DNA of 64,000 bases from Leptobrachium leishanense (GCA_009667805.1 CM019069.1:53510422-53574421), one strand, 5' to 3'. Shown: positions 47,240 through 60,600, numbered from the stretch's first letter. Translations and numbers: made by a program. The notes: generated by a model not told the origin, from the letters alone.

Positions 47240-47887
47240 AAGAAACAAGTCTCAATTCCGTACCATTTACACACGGTCTTTACGGTTCGAATTTTGGGTT
47301 AAGTTACAATCTAAGCTTCTTTAAGGGTTAGATGTAATAATATTTAATACCCATTTTATTTCACAGAAATACATTTTACCATATTATTGTATAGCCAGTA
47401 GGGATGAGCTGTTCGGTTCGATCAGTTCGGAGTTCGACTCGAACATTGGCAGTTTGAAAGTTTGCGAACTTCGAACTTTTTGGCGTGTTTGAAAATTATT
47501 TTTTTTTGAAAAAAGTATAAAAAAATGCTTAAAAAAATACAAAAAAATCTAGAAATAAAAGAGACTCTTTACTGCAGAATATTATAAGCAACGGTTTATT
47601 AGATATTGAATTAGAAAACTACCCTGGGCAAGAAGGCACGCATGTTGCTTGCATAGGATTTTTTGCGCTGCCTGTGTGTTTCATCTTTAAAATGCTGCAA
47701 TGGGCGATGTGGATTTTCTAGCTTACAAGGAAAGCATGCTTTACAGTCTGCCTAATACCTAGGTGCAAAGATTCTCACCTCTAAATGACATGTGCTTACA
47801 GCAGGGCTCTCAAACGGCATAAACAACAGGTGTTAATTAGTGTTTGGAAATAACATGTGCTTCTAATTAGTCTGGTCTCATGAATTT

Positions 47888-49700
47888 TTTATTTATTTCA
47901 AAATTTTTATTTTGGAAAAAAGTCAGCTTAACAATCATGCTATAAAGAAAGGAAGGGCCACGCAGGGCCAAGAATTGTCATCATAAAGAACACATCAATG
48001 TAGAGCAAAACAGATAAAGAAGTCATCAAAGAGTATTAATAAGTCCGCAAAAAACATCCCCAGAAGGGGGGGTCTCATCTAAAAATAAGCACAAAGTCGG
48101 CAACAAACACATCTTGTGGAAAACAATAATTAAAGAAGTCAGCAGTAAAAAGAAAAAGGTATGCAAAAAGAATCAACTGTATAAAAGCACTGCTACATAG
48201 TAACATAGTAACTGCTGTGTTTAACAAACAGAAAGATGAGGGGGTAGGGTTGGAGGTGGAAAATGGCAAAGGCCAAAATTGTGCCTGCCCTGGTGGGTTC
48301 CCGCACGGTGACAGACCGTGGGTGGGGCCAGGGGGTATAGTGGCACCAGGCCCAGCCACTCGGGGGCCATCTGGGCACCAGGCCGCTGCAGCACCTCCCG
48401 AGACATCCCGGATATGCCTGAAAAAATAAAATATACATACATATATATGTATATACACATACATATATATATATATATATACATAAAAAAAAGGGGGGAA
48501 ACAGGGGGGGTACATCTGTATAGAACTCAGCAGAAAAAATATAAAATATAACAAAATGAAAAAGGGCATGACAGCAAAGTAAAAAATGTCCCCGGACAAC
48601 AAAAAGGGGTCGTCAAGTGTCAAAAAGTAAGGCCAGATCAGAAAACGGGTCAACAATCGAGAAACAACAAGATATTTCAACCTGTATCTCTAAACAGGGC
48701 AGCTCGAGCAGCAGGCAGATCGTCGCACGGGCGGCCGGTTCGTGGCGTCCAAGCTGGCTCTACGTCCGGGAGCACGGTCCACAGCTGCGTTATGCCTTGG
48801 GACACCCAGAAAGCTTCCACCTCGGCCACCTGGGTGAGAGACTCCGGCCACCGCGGGATGTAATCCGGGGAACCCCGAAGCGTTTTCGCCCACACTATCG
48901 ACAAAGAGGGGCCCTCAACTCCCTCCAAGTCATGATCTCGGCCTCCAGGTCGCACCGGAACTCCCCCCGGTGCAATGCGTGCTGGCAGTCTGGACCCCTC
49001 GATCTGAGCGCCAGCTCCCTGGGTCTCCAACACAGCGCCGATCGCAGGGACCAGTGGCCTCCAGGTCCCCGAGGCACCTCTCACGTTCCCCAGGCCGCCA
49101 GAGTCTGATAAGTCCATGCATCCGTCGAGCTTCACAGGCTCGTCACCTCTCTCAGCATCCACATCCAGGCTCCCCGCAGCATCCTTAAAATAGGCCTCAG
49201 CAGAGCGTCCAGCCGATGCAGCTCCATCCCTCGTCAAACCCCGACTTGCCACCCCTCGGCAGTGGCGCAAGGCAAGCATCATCCGTCGCCACATTCCTCT
49301 GGTGAGCGGACCGTCCAGGTCCTCTCCATCCAGGAGCAGCAAGCAAGCCTCCAGGCTGGCTAGGAAGGTGTCTGTATCTCTCTTGGGGGGAGTCGGTTCA
49401 GTCTGCCGCTCATTCGCCGGCCTGTCAGTCGCTCCAGGCAGAGAGGCCAGGACGAAGGCCGCAAAAAGGCCGCCAGCTCCTCGTGTCTTCTCCACTCCGT
49501 TGGCCGCGATGAGCGTCTCTGGTCCGGAGGGGGGGACAGAACGGCCTCCGGACATCTCAGTTCCGATGGCCAGCCAGCCTGAGTCCCCAAATCAGTAAAA
49601 TACTCAGCTAATTAGGTTACAGATGGGCCTCAAGAGCAGCAGACATGTGGAGCTCCACAGATACACGTCTGCTCCCTTCGGGAGCCGGCCACGCCCCCCC
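47888..49700 (-). mobile_element. Retroposon with 15-bp target duplication, unknown family
   Basis: tggtctcatgaattt is present at 47873-47887 and again at 49701-49715. On the minus strand the insert begins ggggggcgtggccggctcc (an L1-like 5' start), has one 292-codon ORF, a microsatellite (48430-48482) and an A-rich 3' end (attttgaaataaataaa). Variable-length target duplication plus an A-rich tail indicates target-primed reverse transcription. No reverse transcriptase is encoded, so it is non-autonomous or a retro-copied gene. Confidence 0.72.
48677..49555 (-). CDS. Hypothetical 292-residue protein of the retroposon
   Basis: It starts MSGGRSVPPSGPETLIAANG about 150 bp inside the 5' end and ends ARAALFRDTG. 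It is in the sense orientation of the retroposon. I recognise no domain, coiled coil or membrane segment. Notable stretches are FLASLEACLLLLDGEDLDG, MWRRMMLALRHCRG and AEVEAFWVSQGITQLWTVLP. It is Gly/Ala/Arg/Pro-rich and the region is GC-rich, so a chance long frame is possible. Alternatives are an ORF1-type protein of an L1-like element or a processed copy of a host gene. Confidence 0.4.
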   Translation of the reverse strand: MSGGRSVPPSGPETLIAANGVEKTRGAGGLFAAFVLASLPGATDRPANERQTEPTPPKRDTDTFLASLEACLLLLDGEDLDGPLTRGMWRRMMLALRHCRGVASRGLTRDGAASAGRSAEAYFKDAAGSLDVDAERGDEPVKLDGCMDLSDSGGLGNVRGASGTWRPLVPAIGAVLETQGAGAQIEGSRLPARIAPGGVPVRPGGRDHDLEGVEGPSLSIVWAKTLRGSPDYIPRWPESLTQVAEVEAFWVSQGITQLWTVLPDVEPAWTPRTGRPCDDLPAARAALFRDTG

Positions 49701-50955
49701 TGGTCTCATGAATTTGATACATTGCCTGCAGACGGTGTGGCTCCTGCACATGTATGAACACTGTGCTTCTGAATTCTAAGAAGTGTTCATTCTTACTACA
49801 TGTTCCTCTGATATGCTGTTTAACCCCTTAAGGACCAGGGCTCTGTAAAGCCAATCATTAATGATGTAGATGTTACGTCATTTGTCATCAAGGGCTTAAT
49901 AAAATCTTTATCACACTCCTTAGATTTAAACGTAATATTCCAGTATGTCATGTATCTCTCCCGAAGGGCCTATGTGAGCATACAATTATTATTGTGTTAG
50001 ATCTACAGTTTTGGTGCAAGCGTGGTGGAAGGGCTTGCCGCTTCTGCAGTAACACAACACAACGTGAAAATGTCTATCATAAAGCGTACACGCTGAGTCC
50101 CTAGAGTCTCTGACTATTCATTGTCATATATACCTTGCTTTATACATATAATACATTCCCTCGTCTAACAGGATAGTAGCCAGTCCCTGTGCATTTTAAC
50201 CCCTTAAGGGTGGCTAGGTGTCGTGTGTGGGTCTCTGATGGCGATGTTTCTATGCATCCTACAAATCCGCCACTTCACGGGCAGGTTATGGGGACCTCCT
50301 AGGCACGATATTTGAAGGGATTTTTCATTTTTAACCCTTATTTTATGGAAAACTCACTGTTCCTTTTAAAAACGTCTTTATGTAAACTTTTTGTCCATGT
50401 TTCCTGTCCCCCCAGGGCACTACCCGGACCCCCATACACCTTTTATGGCAAATATCTAGCATATATGCACTCTTGGAGGACACTCTAAAAATCAAACTTT
50501 TGAGTCCCATTGACTTGCATTGAGTTCGGTTCGTGTTTGAACTCGAACTTTTGAAATTGTTCGAGTTCGAACCGAACACGGGGGTGTTCGGCTCATCCCT
50601 AATAGCCAGCCCTTGTTCTTAATTCCAGTCTTCTATCCGCCGCACGGCTCCAGCATTTCCCGAGAAAGGGTAGGACACCACCCACACGAAGGTGTTGCTT
50701 CGGAGCTATCCTAGAGCCAGGTTTGCGGGCTCTTGTCCAGGTGAGCACGTTTCTCATAGATCTCACCGGATATCTTACTCAGACACATGTTGCCCTATGT
50801 TTCCTCTCTTTTGTTACATCTGAGAGATTTCCCATAAGAACATCTGGTGGTCAGTGCCATTCCACACGTTGACACAATGCAAACTATATAGACCCAATTA
50901 TATATAGGATCTAGAAGGTGTGAGTGTCCAGTTTTTTACAACAAATATTATCAGG

Positions 50956-51290
50956 CCTATTCAAAGAAAGGTGAAACGCAGGACAATGACTGGAGAAGTG
51001 AAAATTCTAGGTCAAAGTAGCAAAACCAGAAAAATTCTCCCATTTATCTCACTTTCCTAATCGGCTATTTGATCTAGATCAGTGGTTCCCAACTCTGGTC
51101 CTCAAGTCCCCCTAACAGGCCAGGTTTTAAGGATCACCTTGGGGAAACGCAGACTGAATCCTGCAATCACTGAGCAGCAAATCATATCACCTGTGCTGTG
51201 CTTCAGATATCTGCAAACCTGACCTGTTGGGGGGACTTGAGGACCGCGGTTGGGAACCACTGATCTTGTTCTCTTCTCCTGACAGTTTCT
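50956..51290. mobile_element. Palindromic MITE family B, split by MITE K
   Basis: The left part to gatctagat (51079) and the right part from ttgttctcttctcctgac (51265) match unsplit copies such as 18129-18309. MITE K lies between. Confidence 0.7.
51080..51262. mobile_element. Palindromic MITE family K
   Basis: The ends are CAGTGGTTCCCAAC and GTTGGGAACCACTG, with tcctcaagtccccc pairing to gggggacttgagga. Related copies: 53725-53915 and 61970-62150. The CAGTGG start suggests hAT, but the flanking 8 bp do not match cleanly. Confidence 0.7.
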
Positions 51291-51540
51291 GTAGAAGAAA
51301 ATTGACAGGTGAACCTCGGCTCCCCCAAAAAGCCCGCTCTGCTCCCCCAAAAAGCCCGCTCTGTTCCTCATACAGCCGAGCTATACATTGCCTTAAAAGA
51401 GGAGGTAACAACCTTGGCCTTCCAGATGTTTTGGAAATGCGACTCCCATAATGCTCAGCCGCTCATTAGATTGATAGAGACTCACTCATGGGAAATGTAT
51501 TGGAGGGCCAAGGTTGTTACCTCCTGTCCTAAAAGCTGTA
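51276..51540 (+). repeat. Interspersed repeat L, copy 1
   Basis: It runs from tttctgtagaagaaaattga to ccaaggttgttacctcctg. It contains an imperfect palindrome, aggaggtaacaaccttggcc with ggccaaggttgttacctcct. It is matched by 53125-53362. Here a short unit gctcccccaaaaagcccgct is doubled. Confidence 0.65.
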
Positions 51541-51699
51541 AGTGGTGTCACCATTCTGTAGGACTGAAGAGGACAGGAAAGGTGCTGCCCCCAGCAGTGT
51601 GTGGAGTCCATCTGATACAAGGGACACAATGTCTCAATCATGGGGGTTATCACTCTAGTTTCCTGTCAGGGAGGGCCTAGCCATGAAAGCTGCTGCCCA

Positions 51700-52264
51700 G
51701 CAGTACATGGAGAATGGATGTGCCATGCCCCCTCACCAGTCATTCGGCTGTCTGGCTGGGGGGGTCATAGGGAATAGAGGCGGATTCCCCTGCAAAACCG
51801 CAGCAGCAGAGCCCTGTCCTCCCCGGCCTGCAGAGCCCTGTGCTCCCCGGCCTGCAGAGCCCTGTCCTCCCCGGCCTGCAGAGCCCTGTCCTCCCCGGCC
51901 CGCACGCAGAGCCCTGTCCTCCCCGGCCCGCACGCAGAGCCCTGTCCTCCCCGGCCCGCACGCAGAGCCCTGTCCTCCCCGGCCCGCACGCAGAGCCCTG
52001 TCCTCCCCTCCCCGGAGAGCTGCCCGTGACCTCTGCCATGTGCAGGAAGTGAATGGGACGCGGCGGCCTGCAGGCGGCGGCTCTGCCTCTCTGTCTCGCA
52101 CGCTCAGTGAGGGGGAGGCTGCGGTGTGCATGGGGCGGGCGAGCCAGCGCAGGGCCCGGGGAGCACGGACTGCATCCCCCGGCATGAACAGCGCCGCGCC
52201 CCCCGCCCACTGATCCTCTCGAGCGGGCAGAGGATGCAAAGACAGCCCGGGGCTCTGGCCTGCC
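51700..52264 (+). promoter_or_regulatory. PLEKHA3 GC-rich promoter / 5' UTR region
   Basis: A local rise in G+C and CpG just before the PLEKHA3 ATG, unlike the AT-rich surroundings, fits a CpG-island promoter. Long ORFs on both strands here (up to 234 codons) result from the GC-rich tandem repeats and are not taken as genes. The transcription start is not determinable by eye. Confidence 0.6.
51795..52015 (+). repeat. GC-rich minisatellite in the PLEKHA3 promoter
   Basis: Units ccctgtcctccccggcctgc plus agag (24 bp, four copies) pass into 27-bp units with ccggcccgcacgcagag (about five copies). One unit reads gtgctcc for gtcctcc. Confidence 0.92.
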
Positions 52265-52304
52265 ATGGAGGGGGTGCTCTGCAAATGGACCAATTACATC
52301 ACAG
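52265..52304 (+). CDS. PLEKHA3: PLEKHA3 coding exon 1
   Basis: [13 protein letters not shown] plus one base. Donor acag|gtgcgt. The ATG sits in gccATGg, a good initiation context. Confidence 0.93.
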
Positions 52305-52638
52305 GTGCGTGGCATCAGGGTCCTCATTGTGGGGTGGGGGTCGCAGGGTGTGTTTATATGGAGGATAATGTGGGGATAGCCGGTATTTACCCAGAATGTA
52401 TGTATAGTGTGTGTAATGTATATACATTCTCTCTTTTGTACCACTGTATAGCTGCACCTCTGTCTATGTCTGTCCTTGTTTCAATCGCTGTATGCACATC
52501 TGTCCATCCTTCTGTCTGTCCTATCCATCTCAATGTATGTCCAGCTGTCTGTCAGCCTATATATCATTATATTCCTGTCTGGGTCTATGCTGCCTACATC
52601 TGTCTCTCACCTTCCATTGGGTGCATGTCTGCAAAACC

Positions 52639-52681
<43 letters not shown>

Positions 52682-55600
52682 TTATTTATAAAATGATCTG
52701 CTGACCCTGGTATTCCAAGTATCACATTGCTGGATAATCCCAGGGCTCCTAGATTGTCACTTGATTCCTCCATAAATCAGGCATCTCAAGCTCTGCCCCC
52801 CCCCCCATGTTTTTTTTAATTAAACCTCCCATGATTCTCTGGCCAATTATTTAATTAAAATAATTTTGGTAATTGTAAGCAATGTCGTGGGGGGCTGACA
52901 TTTGACATCCCTAACAAATCCACAAAGTATGGCCCAAACCAATAAATTTGTATTTGGCTCCTAGGTTTTGATTTCTGAACTTGTCGAATGCACAGAATAC
53001 TGCTTTAAAACCCATCCTCGTCGTTCTGAGGCGTCACAGGGATACGCCGTGCGTGCGCCTGGTATACATTAGTTGCTGAACTGATAAATCGCACTGCATG
53101 AGGTTTCTGGGGGTTGCAGTTCATCTAATCGTTTTCTGTAGAAGAACATTGACAGGTGAACCTCGGCTCCCCAAAAAGCCCTCTTTGCTCCTCACGCAGC
53201 CGAGTTGTACTTTGCCATAAAAGAGGAGGTAGCAACCTTGGCCTTCCAGATATTTTGGAAATGCGGCTCCCATGATGCTCAGCCGCCGTTCATTAGATTG
53301 GCAGAGACTCATGGGAAATGTATTGGAGGGCCAAGGTTGTTACCTCCTGCCCTGAAAGGTAATAGAGCGTCCTGATTGGCTGATACACTTCCTGATATGG
53401 ACAGAATTTGCTGCAACATCTTGTCTTTGTATTCTTTTTGAAGAAGTTGTCTGCTTGGCTAAAGGCACCATGTTATACCTTCATAATGGTTTCTGGAAGA
53501 TCCTGAGTTTTTGCGGGATCTCCCATAGACCCCCCCCCCCTGTTTTGTTTTCCAGGTGATCCTGGTAGTACTTTTTGATGCTGCTCTATACAGGTTTCTA
53601 ATGGCAGTGCAGAGGAAGAAAAGCTTAATATATGTATGTCTCCGTGTCCTGTCTCCTACAACACGGCCATGCAAGTTTCCATATAAATTGGGAAGGGGGA
53701 TACGTTTTGTGACTAGGTGAAGGCCAGTGTTTCCCAAAATTGTCCTCAGGACTCTCTAACAGGCCAGGTTTTAAGAATTCCCTTGGGAAAATGCAGACTG
53801 AATGCTGCAAATAGTGAGTATCCAATCCTATCGCCTGTGCTGTGCTTCAGGTGTCTGCAAACCTGACCTGTCAGCGGGTCCTGAGGACAGGTTTGGGAAA
53901 CACTGGCGTAGGCTCTGTGAGCCCTGATACTATTTTAAAACCCCTTACATATACCCAGGTGTCCCTATTTAGGAGGGACAATCTGTATTTTGTGCCCATA
54001 TACCTCTTTTTCTCTCAATGTCCCTCTTTAGGGGCTCCTCCATATATAAATTGTGTATAACAGAGCTGCAGAGCAATAAAACTCCTAGCAACACGTCTAT
54101 AAACTATATAACAATTATTAGAAATTTCACAGTACAAATGAAACACTCTGTTCTCTTTCTAAATTCCATTTTATTACTGACGTAAATGATCCAAAAATGT
54201 CTGGGAATGGACAAGTTTCTGGCCCCGCCTCCAGCGACAAAGCCTAAAAACATAGGTGATCTCTTTGTCCGATTGAAACGTTGGCAGGTATGTCGCTGCG
54301 AGGCTGTCTAGTGCACTGTACAAATGAGTAGCGTCACACATTATTTGTACGTAAACAGACCTTGAAAACATTGATGTGTTTGAAAAATGTCCCACAGCTG
54401 TTTGTCAATAATTCGGGAGCTGACTTCTCACTTCCTAAGGCGGCCAGGGGTCAGCAGCATCTTGGCTCCCTGATGTTTTGGGAACTAGATCTCCCATGAT
54501 GCTCAGTCACCCATTAGGCTGACTGAGCCGCATGGGAAATGTAGTTCCCAAAACATCAGGGAGCCAAGGTTGCTGACCCCTGTTCTAGACCAAAGTCTCG
54601 ACTGATGAAATAGTCTTTGCCAAAATTTAGAAGTTGAAAGGCGCGCCCCCGCCCCTGTTGTATCGCATTTTAATTAAGGAGTCATTTGTGTCTGCATGCG
54701 GGCCAGATACTGTCATTTGAAACGATCCCCTTTCCTCAACCATCCATACTAAAACGCAATAAGGAAGTTTATGGGAGTGTGTACTTCCTCATTGTGTGTG
54801 AGGTCATCCGGGCAAAAGTAAACGTACGAACAGGGCAAGCATCTTGGGAGATGTAGTTCCCAAAACATTAGGGAGCCAAGGTTGCTGACCCCAGAGGCTT
54901 GTTCAATACCTCAGCAGCTGCTGAATTGCTGCAGCGCAGCAATTCAGTTTGCTGCAGCAGTGTCGTTGAACCCTTTGGATGCGAATTTTGAATCCAAAAT
55001 GGCCGACGATTTCTTAATGAAAAATTCAGATTGTTTTTCGGATCACTCGGACAAAAAATAATAAAGAGAAGCAGTCAGCACAATTCCGTTTTGTTTGCAC
55101 ACACCACAAATGATAGTTTTTAATGAATAAACGTTATGTTTACTTCTGAAACAATATATAAATTGAACTGTAATATATGTCTATGTGCAGGGGGAAATAA
55201 TAAATAAATATTTTGTGCTTTGGTGAACAAAAACCTCAAAATTAACATTGCTGTACGGAATTATTACTTGCTTCGAGGCGGCGGCCATCTTGCTGTACGG
55301 GATTGTTACTTGCTTCATGGCGGCGGCCATCTTTAAAACGTCACACACTCAGCATCTCGCTGCAAGTCGCTGCAAGTGCTAGGTTAGCACTGCTGAGCGC
55401 TGAGCGGTTGAACGGCGTTCAATGCAAGTTGCTAACTTAGCACTTGCAGCGGCTGAGGTATTGAACAGGCCTCTGGTCTAGAACCTAGGATGGTTACATT
55501 ATTATTATCAAAGACGTCCCAGAGTGCGTCGTTCTTTCTCTATGAGAGAGAGAGAGTGTGTGTGTGTGTGTGCGCACAGGATGTATAGAGCGGGTGTTTA

Positions 55601-57608
55601 TTTTCTATTTATTACAGTAACTCGGTGACCCTGTTTTGCAGTCTTGCTTATAGGTGACCTCTGTGTAATTTAAGTGCACAGGGATAGATCTAATAGGCTT
55701 GTCACATCAAATCCCTCCTGTACTAATTCTCTCCATAATAAAAGGCCGCCAGGGATGATCCCTATGCTTCTAGTTTATGCAGGTATTACTTTATACTATA
55801 ACCATAATATTTAAAGATAATGCTAGGAAGTGTGAATGGAATTCTCGCAAGTTAATATTGTATCATTATCTCGAGTGATACAAATGACTGGTAATGGATG
55901 AGCTATTTATATACAGCCATTATAGGCATTTTGCTGTTTAGTCCACAGACGGTTGCCTGGCCTTAATTCCATTGCTTGGGGCGGTATAACAAAAGGATAA
56001 AGAATCAGCAGTTATTACACGACCTCTCACACTTTCTGTCATCTAAGGCCGGGGTCAGACGAATGCAATAGGTACGCCAGTACTGACATGCCTCCCGGCA
56101 TCCATCGCAGTGTTGTGACGCTCTGACCGGGCAGGTGACACGCTGTAGCGCGCGAAAGAAATGCACACGCTACAACCGTCTGTGCACAAAGCTTCCCCGC
56201 CATAACGCTAGACGCACGTTGACAGGGCTGCAAAGCGCGATCCTCCATAGGATGTAAACAATCTCACGAACTGTGTGGTTCTGCCGCTGGGTGGAGGAGC
56301 TGTACTGACAGTGTTTTATCTTTATTTGGAGATGGAGTCCTGTGCCACCACCCCACCTTCACTCCCTTTCGGTCCTTCCCCGCAAACTCCCTCCCAAACT
56401 CAGGTTCAGTCTTTTGCCCAAACTCCTTCCCTCTCATCTCCAGTCCCTCCCCAACACAGTTTGTTCATAAACTCCTTTTAAAAGGGACACTTATTATCCA
56501 ATGAATTAATTTAATTGAAAAAATAATCAGCCATCTAATTGATTATGAAAATAATCGTTAGTTGCAGTAATACATATAAGAAAAATCAAAGCACATGTAA
56601 GATATCTGCAACCTAAAATAAACACAATAAGGACATCTCGTTTTTTGATGCTAGTGTCCCTTTTGTATCAATAACTATCGCAGCGTACCTGCACAGTATG
56701 CGGGCACTTTCTATGCACTAGTACTAATGGTGTTTGGGCATATAATGCTAGTATTATGCTTAATACAAGATAAAATGTAAACATGGGTAGCATTTTATGG
56801 AGGAGTAAGTTGTGATTTTACACCAACTACGGCCACCCACTTGCGATTGCCACCCCGGCATCCCTTGAACTATATGTATCGGCACTTAATCTTCCGCTTT
56901 CCTTGTCCTGTTCTAGGCTGGCAGCCTCGGTGGTTCGTGTTGGATAACGGAATCCTCTCTTATTATGATTCCCAAGATGATGTTTGCAAGGGGAGCAAAG
57001 GAAGTATTAAAATGTCTGTATGCGAAATCAAAGGTAAGTACAGGAACAACTAGAGTTCTGGATACGTTTCTACAACGTTGCACATTTGTGGTGACAGGGT
57101 CACTTTAAAGCACACACGCATTATTTTAATTACAAAATCACTTTAAAAAAACAAATCCGTTTTTCCGTCTTCCAAAAGAGCCGTGAGCTGACACCTGAAT
57201 CCCAAAGCCAGCGGAAAAGGGAAAAAATTACCAAACCTTTGTGTGGTTCAACAATGCTTCAGTCTTATAGCAATATTGTCTTTCAGTCAATTCAACAGAC
57301 AACACAAGAATGGAGCTGATTATCCCGGGCGAGCAGCACTTCTATATAAAGGCTATAAGTGCAGCGGAGAGGCAGAGGTGGTTGGTTGCATTAGGAAGCT
57401 CTAAAGCCTGTCTTATGGACAACAGGACAAAGAAAGAGAAAGGTAATCGTGCAGGTTTTTATACTATATTACATGTCACCTAATTGATCACAGCAAATCC
57501 ATGTTCATCATCATTGTTTAGAGATTTAAAAAGCATTCCACGTTGGAAAATGCATTATTTTCCCCCAATTTGAATAATTTTTGCATGAAATATTAAATGA
57601 TGCAAGGG

Positions 57609-57639
<31 letters not shown>

Positions 57640-60600
57640 GTTTTTTTTTAATTTTATTTCTAAATTTGCAGAAAGAAGTGAAACCAATGAATCTCTGAAA
57701 ACCAAAATGTCAGAACTCCGTCTGTATTGTGACCTGTTGATGCAGCAGGTTCATACTATCCAGGAATTCGTTATTGGGGATGAGAATCGTCCATCTCCAA
57801 GTGCTGAGGTAGGATTCCTGCTCTTGCTGTGTCTTGGAATATCCTTCTCATGATACCCTACACCTGCCCTAGTTTGGCATAAAATAATCGTTGAATTGAA
57901 TTGCCGGTTATTACAATTGTGGAAGTTTTAAAGTATATCCTGGATTTAAACTGGGATGGGTTAAACCTTAACCCCTGTGTACCCCCTACTTTTTAACCCT
58001 TTAGACTCTTTTTTAAAAGTCACCTAGAAACCACTGCTGTTCTACCTTTGTGTTGGTTGGACCTGACATGCGGCTGCTTCCTGTAGTCTGCTGCATGTCT
58101 TGCGATTGTGGGGAGGCAGGCAATACCATGGTTCTTTTAGAGAGCTATTGGTGGAACCCATTTCCCAAAGGTCCTAAATACTATGAATTTGAGATCAGTG
58201 CTCATGTTTTGAGCCATACCAAACCCTATGTGCTTGGCAGGCTGAATCAGCCCTCTTAGTATCCTTTACCCCTGCAGAGGTAGAGGGACGAGAGCACTCA
58301 GGGCACTGTGACCAAAGTGTCTGTTTTTAAGTGTTTGATTTTATCTATAGTGATATATATGACACAATGACCAGTCATGACAAGTAAATTCTTAGTCCTG
58401 CGAGTGTTATGACGGTTTGATGTTATGCGATTTATAGGGATGTCCCGAATTGTGTTTTTGGACCCCTGCTCTGATCCTGGTTGTGCAGTATTTGGGATCG
58501 GCCGTTACAGAGTCCCGATTCTGTACTGCACGTCACTCGAGCCGGATTGGAGGTTCCCTAGCAAAATGGAATTTCAGAGCCTCTGTATTGCTTCGCGGTG
58601 TCTTCCCTGCCTCCTCCATGAACTGTAAACAGGCAAAGAAGGTGCCGCAAGTCAAAGCAGAGGCTCTGAGATTCCAGCTGGGTGTCCTGCTGCCCGACCT
58701 TTGTCAGACTTGGGAGTTAGATCGGTTTGATCAAGCTGATCCCCCGTAAAATGCCAAGATTGGGTCCCGATACTTATCCTAGGGGTTGGATTGTGATATC
58801 TTTTGTAATTAATGAGTGGCGATAGAGACGTGTTTATAGAATGTGAAGATAATTTCTGTCTGAAGTTACGGCTTCAAAGTTGAATATTCTATTGTACAAG
58901 TGTGAGTGACTGATGCGTGAACGAACGCCTCTGTGATTTCCAAAATTGTATCTCTGCATTATGTATCCAAATAACGGAACGTTTTATATATTTGCCTCGT
59001 ATTTAGAATATGAATGAAGCATCTTCTTTGCTCAGTGCCACCTGCAACACATTTATCACCACACTTGAAGAATGTGTAAAGATTGCAAATGCCAAATTCA
59101 AGCCGGAGATGTTTCAGCTCCCTCCTCATGATCTGCTTGGGTCGGCAGTGTCACCTTCTCCTGTTCAAATGGTACAAAATGGCACTTGTTTTTCTTTCTT
59201 TTGTTTTTTCAGAAATGTTACTACAGGGTTATTTAGAGAAAGGTGAAACTCTGGAGAACTTTTGGAGAAGTTCTAGGTCAAAATAGCTGATTTGGAAAGT
59301 GAGATAAATGGGAAAATTTTTCTGGTTTGGCTATTTTGACCTAGAATTTTCACTTCTCCAAAAGTTTTCCAGCGTTTCACCTTTCTCTCAAAAACCCTGT
59401 ATGTTTTTTAAAATTGCTTTAAGGTCAGGGTTCTGCTTAAGCATGGTAATTGGAGATTTCTAAATTCATTCTTTTTCTATAATCTCTTCGTGTCCCTTTT
59501 TGTATCTCCAAATTAGGTTGCAGTGTATTTGATGGGACTCCCTTTAGGGCCCCTAAATTGGCATCTGCTTTACTCCATGTTCATTGTAATGGTACTGAGG
59601 GGGAGAAACCTTTCTGTTTACTCAGTTAATTGGTATCAGCTGAGGTTAATGATGTACAGATTGCACGCATCCGCCCCTTTCTTAATCAGTTCTCTACTAA
59701 AATGCTCATCCAAGCTCTTATTATCTCCTGCCTTGTCTACTGTAACCTCCTTCTCTCTGTCCTTAAAAAAATCCCAGATTCTCCCTCTGCAGTCTGTTAT
59801 GAATGCCTGTGCTAGACTCATACACCTCACCTCCCGCACCTCTCACACCTCACCCCTTTGTCAAACTCTACACTGGCTCCCTGTTTCCCTTAGAAAACAC
59901 TTCAAAATATTGGTGCTCACATACAAAGCTCTCATAACCGCGCGCCTGCCTACATCTCCTCCCTTACTAACAGATATATCCCTTCCTCAGGGCCGGATTA
60001 AGATCTCTATGGGCCTGGAGCTGAATATTTTGGTGGGCTTTTTTTGGAATTTAATGAAATGAAAACATATTTTAGGTTTTTTAATAGTGCAGATACGGGT
60101 ACACCTAACCAGGCGGATATTGTGTGATAAATTTTTCATTAAGATTTCAATCATTTACAGCTTGTAAAATTATTGTTTCCCATTTTATCAACCAAACCTT
60201 TGTGTTTTTTTATTCTTTAGGGAATTCTTGTTAAAAAGAATGTGAAATGAAAACCTGTTACTGCATTTATCTGAGAAAATATAAAATTTTAACCAAAAAA
60301 ATAAAAAAATTTTGCTTGTGTTTTGGAGGATGATGTTTTATGAATAATATGACTGTGTATAAAACACTGTCAAGAGATCATTTTTTGCTCCCAGCGTGGG
60401 AAATTAAAAGTTGAGTAATGGCAGTGGTATTGGTCATTTTACACGTGACAAATGGACAATGCCTTCGCTTTGGAACTAAAAAGAAATAAATAAATAAATA
60501 AAGAAAACAATTGTTGTTTTCTTTTAGATTTTACACGGTCACGTTTGGTATCAATGCAAAGGCCAGACTCTGCCTTGTTCAATGACTCCTCACTTGACCT

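Larger units (their letters stand above)
47399..50601 (+). mobile_element. hAT-like element, family TAGGGATGAGC, complete
   Basis: The ends are TAGGGATGAGC and GCTCATCCCTA. The target duplication atagccag is perfect (47391-47398 and 50602-50609). gttcggttcg-type words near both ends extend the inverted repeats. Without the retroposon inside it would be about 1.4 kb. A second TTAA-type unit (ttaaccccttaaggacc at 49820; ttaaccccttaaggg at 50196) may be nested but its borders do not pair cleanly. Confidence 0.87.

Noticed and set aside
48617..49108. 163-codon plus-strand ORF
   Set aside because: It is the antisense shadow of the retroposon ORF in the same GC-rich stretch, and runs against the direction given by the A-rich tail.
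49820..50199. A complete TTAA-flanked MITE
   Set aside because: The two ttaaccccttaagg words are in direct and not inverted orientation, so they do not define one element.
51733..52444. ORFs of 123-234 codons on both strands before PLEKHA3
   Set aside because: Overlapping frames on both strands arise from the GC-rich minisatellite and CpG-rich promoter; no family features.
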